From Microbispora corallina (lineage in GTDB: Bacteria > Actinomycetota > Actinomycetes > Streptosporangiales > Streptosporangiaceae): a stretch of DNA of 64,000 nucleotides. Position numbers and translations under genes: made by a program. The DNA lies in NCBI RefSeq assembly GCF_016863035.1, contig NZ_BOOC01000022.1:1-64000 (forward strand), given 5' to 3'. Shown here piece by piece: positions 62,880-64,000 of this stretch (position 1 is its first letter; the number at the start of each line of letters is the position of its first letter). Under the pieces are notes generated by a model that ran no database searches, was not told the origin of the DNA, and worked only from the letters and a program-made list of their open reading frames with translations.

Positions 62880-63575
62880 TCAGGGACGGGCGGCGTCGAC
62901 GAACGCCTCGATCAGGCCGTTGTCCGCGCCGCGCTCGGGGTGCCACTGGACGCCCACGGCGAACCGGTGCCCCTGCAGCTCCACGGCCTCGACGATCTGG
63001 TCGTCGGCCCAGGCGACCGCGATGAGCCCGGTGCCGAGCCGCCGCACGGCCTGCCGGTGGGCTCCGGTCACCTCGGCCCGGTCCCCGATCGCCTTGCCCA
63101 CCTTGCTCGACACGCTCACCGTCACCGCGTGCCGGGCCGTCTCGTGCCGGTCGTGGCCGACCGACTCGGGGAGCGACCGGATGAGCGTGCCTCCCTGGGC
63201 GACGTTGAGGACGTGCATGCCGCGGGAGATCGCCAGCAGGGGGACGCCGGCCTCCACGGCGGCCTGGGCGAGGGCCACCTCGAACCGGTCGCGGTGCGGC
63301 TGCGGCTCGGCGACGTCGTCGCCCCGGTCCTCGGCGTCCTCCTCGCCGTACAGGGCGGGGTCGACCTCGACGCCGCCGGCCAGAACGACTCCGTCGAGGC
63401 CGCGCAGGTAGTCGGGGACGGCGTACGGCGTGATGGGAGGCAGCAGCACGGGCGCGGCGCCGGCCTTCTCCACAGCCCGGGCGTACGCCTGGGGCGACAC
63501 GGCCGCCTCGCGGACCCACACACCCCATCGGGCTGCCTCGAGATAGGTGGTGATGCCGACGATCGGACGTGCCAT
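62880..63575 (-). CDS. Peptidase C26-like protein, Ser replaces catalytic Cys
   Basis: Predicted 231-residue class I glutamine-amidotransferase-fold protein of the gamma-glutamyl-GABA hydrolase (PuuD) family. The fold is intact (GITTYLEAARWGVW, GVVLAGGVEVDP, ISRGMHVLNVAQGGTL, GVQWHPER), and the triad partners H212 and E214 are present. But the nucleophile position, normally Cys in G-ICRGM, is S117 (codon TCC, 63227-63225). The protein may be a serine variant or an inactive binder. ATG 63575 has GGGAG upstream. No polyamine genes lie beside it. Confidence 0.87.
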   Translation of the reverse strand: MARPIVGITTYLEAARWGVWVREAAVSPQAYARAVEKAGAAPVLLPPITPYAVPDYLRGLDGVVLAGGVEVDPALYGEEDAEDRGDDVAEPQPHRDRFEVALAQAAVEAGVPLLAISRGMHVLNVAQGGTLIRSLPESVGHDRHETARHAVTVSVSSKVGKAIGDRAEVTGAHRQAVRRLGTGLIAVAWADDQIVEAVELQGHRFAVGVQWHPERGADNGLIEAFVDAARP

Positions 63576-63885
63576 TTGCGATCTCCCGTGAGTGGTGCGG
63601 AGGGGCACGCCCATCATGGCGTACGGCTTTTCTTTTTTGTCACCTTTCTCACCAAGGTTCTCGTCAACCACATCGTTCCAACACGAAGGATAACGACATG
63701 ATGACGATGCGTAGCCTTCGCACCACCTTGCGATGAATCGGTTGTGACGCCCGACTGCGGGTGAAACACTCCCCGGTGAGCGATCGGTTGAGCCGGGGCC
63801 GCCGGCGCTCGTCACCCGGAGCCGTCAGGGAGGTGGATCGACAAAGACCGGAATCCGTTCCGGTCGCAAGGGTGGGACACAACTG
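63576..63885. other. Intergenic region with operator and leader ORF
   Basis: 310 bases of lower GC between divergent genes. Contains T-rich DNA (63627-63650), a 12-codon frame with a GAAGGA ribosome site (63698-63736) that could be a leader peptide, and a perfect 8-bp-arm inverted repeat at 63846-63865 in front of the globin gene. No full-length gene is supported. Confidence 0.6.
63846..63865. promoter_or_regulatory. Inverted repeat before globin gene
   Basis: GACCGGAA-TCCG-TTCCGGTC: perfect 8-base arms around 4 bases, ending 20 bases before the globin ATG. Could be an operator (for example of a nitrosative-stress regulator) or an mRNA hairpin near the ribosome site. Confidence 0.5.
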
Positions 63886-64000
63886 ATGTCGCTAAATCCG
63901 CGCCTCGTCAAGGAGAGCTTCGCACTCGTCGAGCCCGTCGCGGGGAAGGCCGCGGCGTATTTCTACGGACGGCTGTTCTCCGAGAGTCCGCAACTGCGGG
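63886..64000 (+). CDS. Globin/flavohemoglobin, N-terminal part only
   Basis: Runs off the window edge; 38 codons are visible. The start MSLNPRLVKESFALVEPVAG followed by AAAYFYGRLFSESPQLR is the A-to-C helix region of bacterial globins and flavohemoglobins (NO dioxygenase type). Whether the FAD/NAD reductase domain follows cannot be seen. No strong ribosome site precedes the ATG. Confidence 0.8.
   Translation, partial: MSLNPRLVKESFALVEPVAGKAAAYFYGRLFSESPQLR

Overview
The window is 64 kb of very GC-rich, densely coded DNA with frequent GTG starts, many leaderless promoters and actinobacterial core genes: an HrdB-type principal sigma factor, the GarA-FtsR-DUF151-MerR-gcvP block, menaquinone genes, CGNR, DUF3040 and DUF5999 proteins. 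It is chromosomal DNA of an actinomycete. Gene content and style fit the Streptosporangiales (Streptosporangium, Nonomuraea or Microbispora-like) best, but I infer this from protein character alone. I see no rRNA, tRNA, insertion sequence, prophage or CRISPR array.

Layout. 0.4-2.5 kb: thioredoxin-reductase-like oxidoreductase, a candidate structured small RNA with a perfect terminator hairpin, and a PlsC-type acyltransferase. 2.6-6.2 kb: penicillin-binding protein, a divergent NmrA reductase/TetR pair with twin operators, a DUF3040 protein. 6.3-11.2 kb: SOS-box radical SAM protein, two methyltransferases, a glycosyltransferase behind a perfect CRP-type site, an isochorismatase-family hydrolase. 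11.4-21.9 kb: regulators paired with single enzymes (MerR, WYL/hydrolase, ArsR/quinone reductase, CGNR/glyoxalase, XRE-cupin/AzlCD) and an ABC-permease-kinase-regulator operon like yvfRSTU. 21.9-29.3 kb: SGNH hydrolase, isochorismate synthase, and a five-gene YtrA-type operon (GntR, ABC exporter, S41 lipoprotein peptidase, PAF-acetylhydrolase-like lipoprotein). 29.4-35.7 kb: IMPACT protein, then a GntR-controlled sugar-type ABC importer operon that continues into a tiny proline-rich ORF, a flavin reductase and a cupin; DedA protein. 35.8-41.5 kb: TetR/P450 pair, menD-menB, divergent menE. 41.5-47.1 kb: secreted propeptide-like protein, principal sigma factor behind an ECF-type promoter, small conserved genes. 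47.2-53 kb: gcvP under a tandem glycine riboswitch, then MerR, DUF151, FtsR and GarA genes. 53-58.6 kb: mannose-1-phosphate guanylyltransferase fused to a degenerate phosphomannomutase domain, CDP-alcohol phosphatidyltransferase, a NarL-type two-component system. 58.7-64 kb: methyltransferase, acyl-CoA dehydrogenase with SRPBCC protein, enoyl-CoA hydratase, HSL-type esterase, a class I amidotransferase-like protein whose nucleophile is Ser instead of Cys, and the start of a globin.

Themes. Most accessory genes are local regulator-plus-target cassettes in which the operator can be read directly as an inverted repeat over the promoter. Two NarL/DesK-type systems and several operons use 1-8 base stop/start overlaps, implying translational coupling. 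Menaquinone synthesis is represented by menF, menD, menB and menE but menA, menC and the final methylase are not here. The observations most worth following are the Ser-for-Cys amidotransferase, the GntR importer operon with its small peptide, the fully symmetric divergent leaderless promoter at 19.6 kb, the candidate small RNA at 1.57 kb and the pseudoenzyme fusion at 53-55.6 kb.
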